In this document: positions 62,987 to 64,000 of the stretch, piece after piece
Numbering within the stretch: position 1 is the first letter of the stretch
How the letters are laid out: each line of letters opens with the position of its first letter
Program-made: the position numbers and the translations under genes
Notes under the pieces: generated by a model
What the model saw: only the letters and a program-made list of their open reading frames with translations
Told to the model about the DNA's origin: nothing
Databases searched by the model: none
Assembly: GCF_028369135.1 (NCBI RefSeq)
Contig: NZ_JAPWHW010000018.1
Location: 1-64,000 of the forward strand
DNA: 64,000 nt
Direction of reading: 5' to 3'
Source: Roseovarius sp. ZX-A-9
Lineage (GTDB): Bacteria; Pseudomonadota; Alphaproteobacteria; Rhodobacterales; Rhodobacteraceae

Positions 62987-64000
62987 ATGGACTCGAGCAC
63001 TGAACCGGGCGAGCCCGACGGCGGCCCCTTTGGCCGGGCGCTCTTCAACAAACCCTCGGCGCGCGCGTTGCGCCGGGTGGGCGTTGTCGATGTGGGTTCC
63101 AACTCGGTCCGGCTGGTGGTATTCGACGGCGCGGCGCGCAGTCCCGCCTATTTCTACAATGAAAAGATCATGTGCGGCCTCGGCGCGGGCATGTCTGAAA
63201 CCGGCAAGCTCAACCCCGAAGGGCGGGTGCGCGCGCTGAACGCGATGAAGCGTTTTCAGCGCCTCTCGGTCGGGATGGAGACCGGGCCGCTGACCTGTGT
63301 TGCCACCGCCGCCGTGCGCGAGGCCAAGGATGGCCCCGAATTTTGCCGCGAAATCGAGGCTGCGACCGGCCTGCGGCTATGGGTCGTGGACGGGCGAGAA
63401 GAGGCACGGCTGTCGGCACAAGGCGTACTGTTGGGCTGGCCGGGGTCCTACGGGCTGGTCTGCGATATCGGCGGGTCATCCATGGAAATGGCAGAGATCA
63501 ATGGCGGGCATGTCGGGCGCCGTGTCAGTTCGGCTCTCGGCCCGCTCAAGCTGCGCGACATGAAAGGTGGCCGCAAGGAACGCCGCAAATACATCCAGTC
63601 GGTCCTGCAGGGCATCGCCGAACAGTTGGGCGAACAGAAAAACCGGCTGTTTCTCGTTGGCGGCTCCTGGCGGGCAATCGCCAAGATCGACATGGAACGG
63701 CGCGGTTATCCGCTCCATGTACTGCACGAATACCGCATGCAGGCCAAGGAGTTGCGCAAGACATTCCGCTACATCGCCGAGCAGGATTCCGAGGCGCTGC
63801 GCGCGCGTGCGGGCGTCTCATCGGCCCGGATGTCGCTGGTCCCGCATGCCACAGAAGTGCTGAACGAAGTGCTGCACACGTTCAAACCGCATGACATCGC
63901 GGTGTCGAGCTACGGTATCCGCGAGGGGCTGCTCTACGAGCAGATGCCGCAACCCTTGCGCGACCGTGATCCGCTGATCGAGGCCTGCCGCTTTATCGAA
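62987..64000 (+). CDS. ppx: Exopolyphosphatase / GppA family, 3' end cut by the window
   Basis: 338 codons visible. ASKHA-type phosphatase: first phosphate loop VVDVGSNSVRLVVFDG, DIGGSSMEMAEINGG, and FLVGGSWRAIAKIDM. Hydrolyses terminal phosphate from polyphosphate (and perhaps pppGpp). Start ATG at 62987 after CCGGGGGGCCTA. The C-terminal part lies beyond 64000; no internal damage is seen. Operon with ppk. Confidence 0.93.
   Translation, partial: MDSSTEPGEPDGGPFGRALFNKPSARALRRVGVVDVGSNSVRLVVFDGAARSPAYFYNEKIMCGLGAGMSETGKLNPEGRVRALNAMKRFQRLSVGMETGPLTCVATAAVREAKDGPEFCREIEAATGLRLWVVDGREEARLSAQGVLLGWPGSYGLVCDIGGSSMEMAEINGGHVGRRVSSALGPLKLRDMKGGRKERRKYIQSVLQGIAEQLGEQKNRLFLVGGSWRAIAKIDMERRGYPLHVLHEYRMQAKELRKTFRYIAEQDSEALRARAGVSSARMSLVPHATEVLNEVLHTFKPHDIAVSSYGIREGLLYEQMPQPLRDRDPLIEACRFIE

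Noticed and set aside
1-64000. tRNA, rRNA, tmRNA, CRISPR array, rolling-circle or iteron origin, intact IS
   Set aside because: Gaps between genes were read for cloverleaf arms, repeat-spacer patterns and transposase genes; none was convincing. A covariance-model scan would be needed to exclude small RNAs.

Overview
The window is about 64 kb of GC-rich chromosomal DNA from an alphaproteobacterium, most likely Rhodobacteraceae (Roseobacter group). The basis is family content: a short ProRS of 451 residues, aerobic cobaltochelatase cobS/cobT beside bolA and a C-terminal J-domain protein, HdaA, a secreted RTX protein ending in a Hint domain, and a VPLPA-CTERM protein. Genes are dense on both strands. 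I see no rRNA, tRNA, CRISPR array, intact insertion sequence or prophage. The two end genes (pntB, ppx/gppA) run off the window.

Layout. 1-7.7 kb: pntAB transhydrogenase, an ICMT-like membrane methyltransferase, a YjbR protein, a NIDO/RTX/Hint secreted protein and a gamma-glutamyl-GABA hydrolase-like amidotransferase. 7.9-14.7 kb: pepN, a lytic transglycosylase, an unrecognised protein, an HxlR regulator and gatB. 15.1-17.7 kb: a compact three-gene cassette (SAMHD1-like HD hydrolase, nucleotidyltransferase, histidine phosphatase) with lower GC than its surroundings. 17.9-24.1 kb: a thioesterase, a dipeptide-type ABC transporter without a binding protein, DUF4177, bolA and the J protein. 24.2-27.4 kb: a leftward block of Cys-less OsmC, secreted MsrB, fasciclin, anti-sigma and ECF sigma. 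27.5-37.1 kb: cobST, a VPLPA-CTERM protein, aminopeptidase P, DUF427, a ClC channel and a GlcD-like oxidase. 37.1-39.6 kb: a DUF4274-like protein, two TerB paralogues and a leaderless PhnD-like protein. 39.7-47.8 kb: a family-3 ABC transporter followed by two glutamine-synthetase-like ligases, an amidotransferase and a PuuB-like oxidase. 47.8-53.5 kb: UspA, an ABM-fold protein, an outer-membrane-like protein, a beta-helix protein, a YdcZ-type transporter and an Ldh-type dehydrogenase. 53.5-64 kb: lolD, lolE, DUF2937 and proS, an EEP nuclease, then perM, hdaA, ppk1 and ppx.

How the genes work together. The 39.7-47.8 kb cluster reads as uptake of an amine or amino-acid-like substrate followed by gamma-glutamylation, oxidation and hydrolysis, as in the Puu putrescine route; the separate PuuD-like gene at 6.9 kb could serve the same pathway. 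The sigma/anti-sigma/fasciclin/MsrB/OsmC block looks like an envelope or oxidative stress response set between the J-protein gene and cobS. The best candidate for an undescribed system is the HD/nucleotidyltransferase/histidine-phosphatase cassette between gatB and a thioesterase gene. Its ATGA-coupled first two genes and atypical composition suggest horizontal acquisition and a joint role in nucleotide chemistry; the actual function is unknown.
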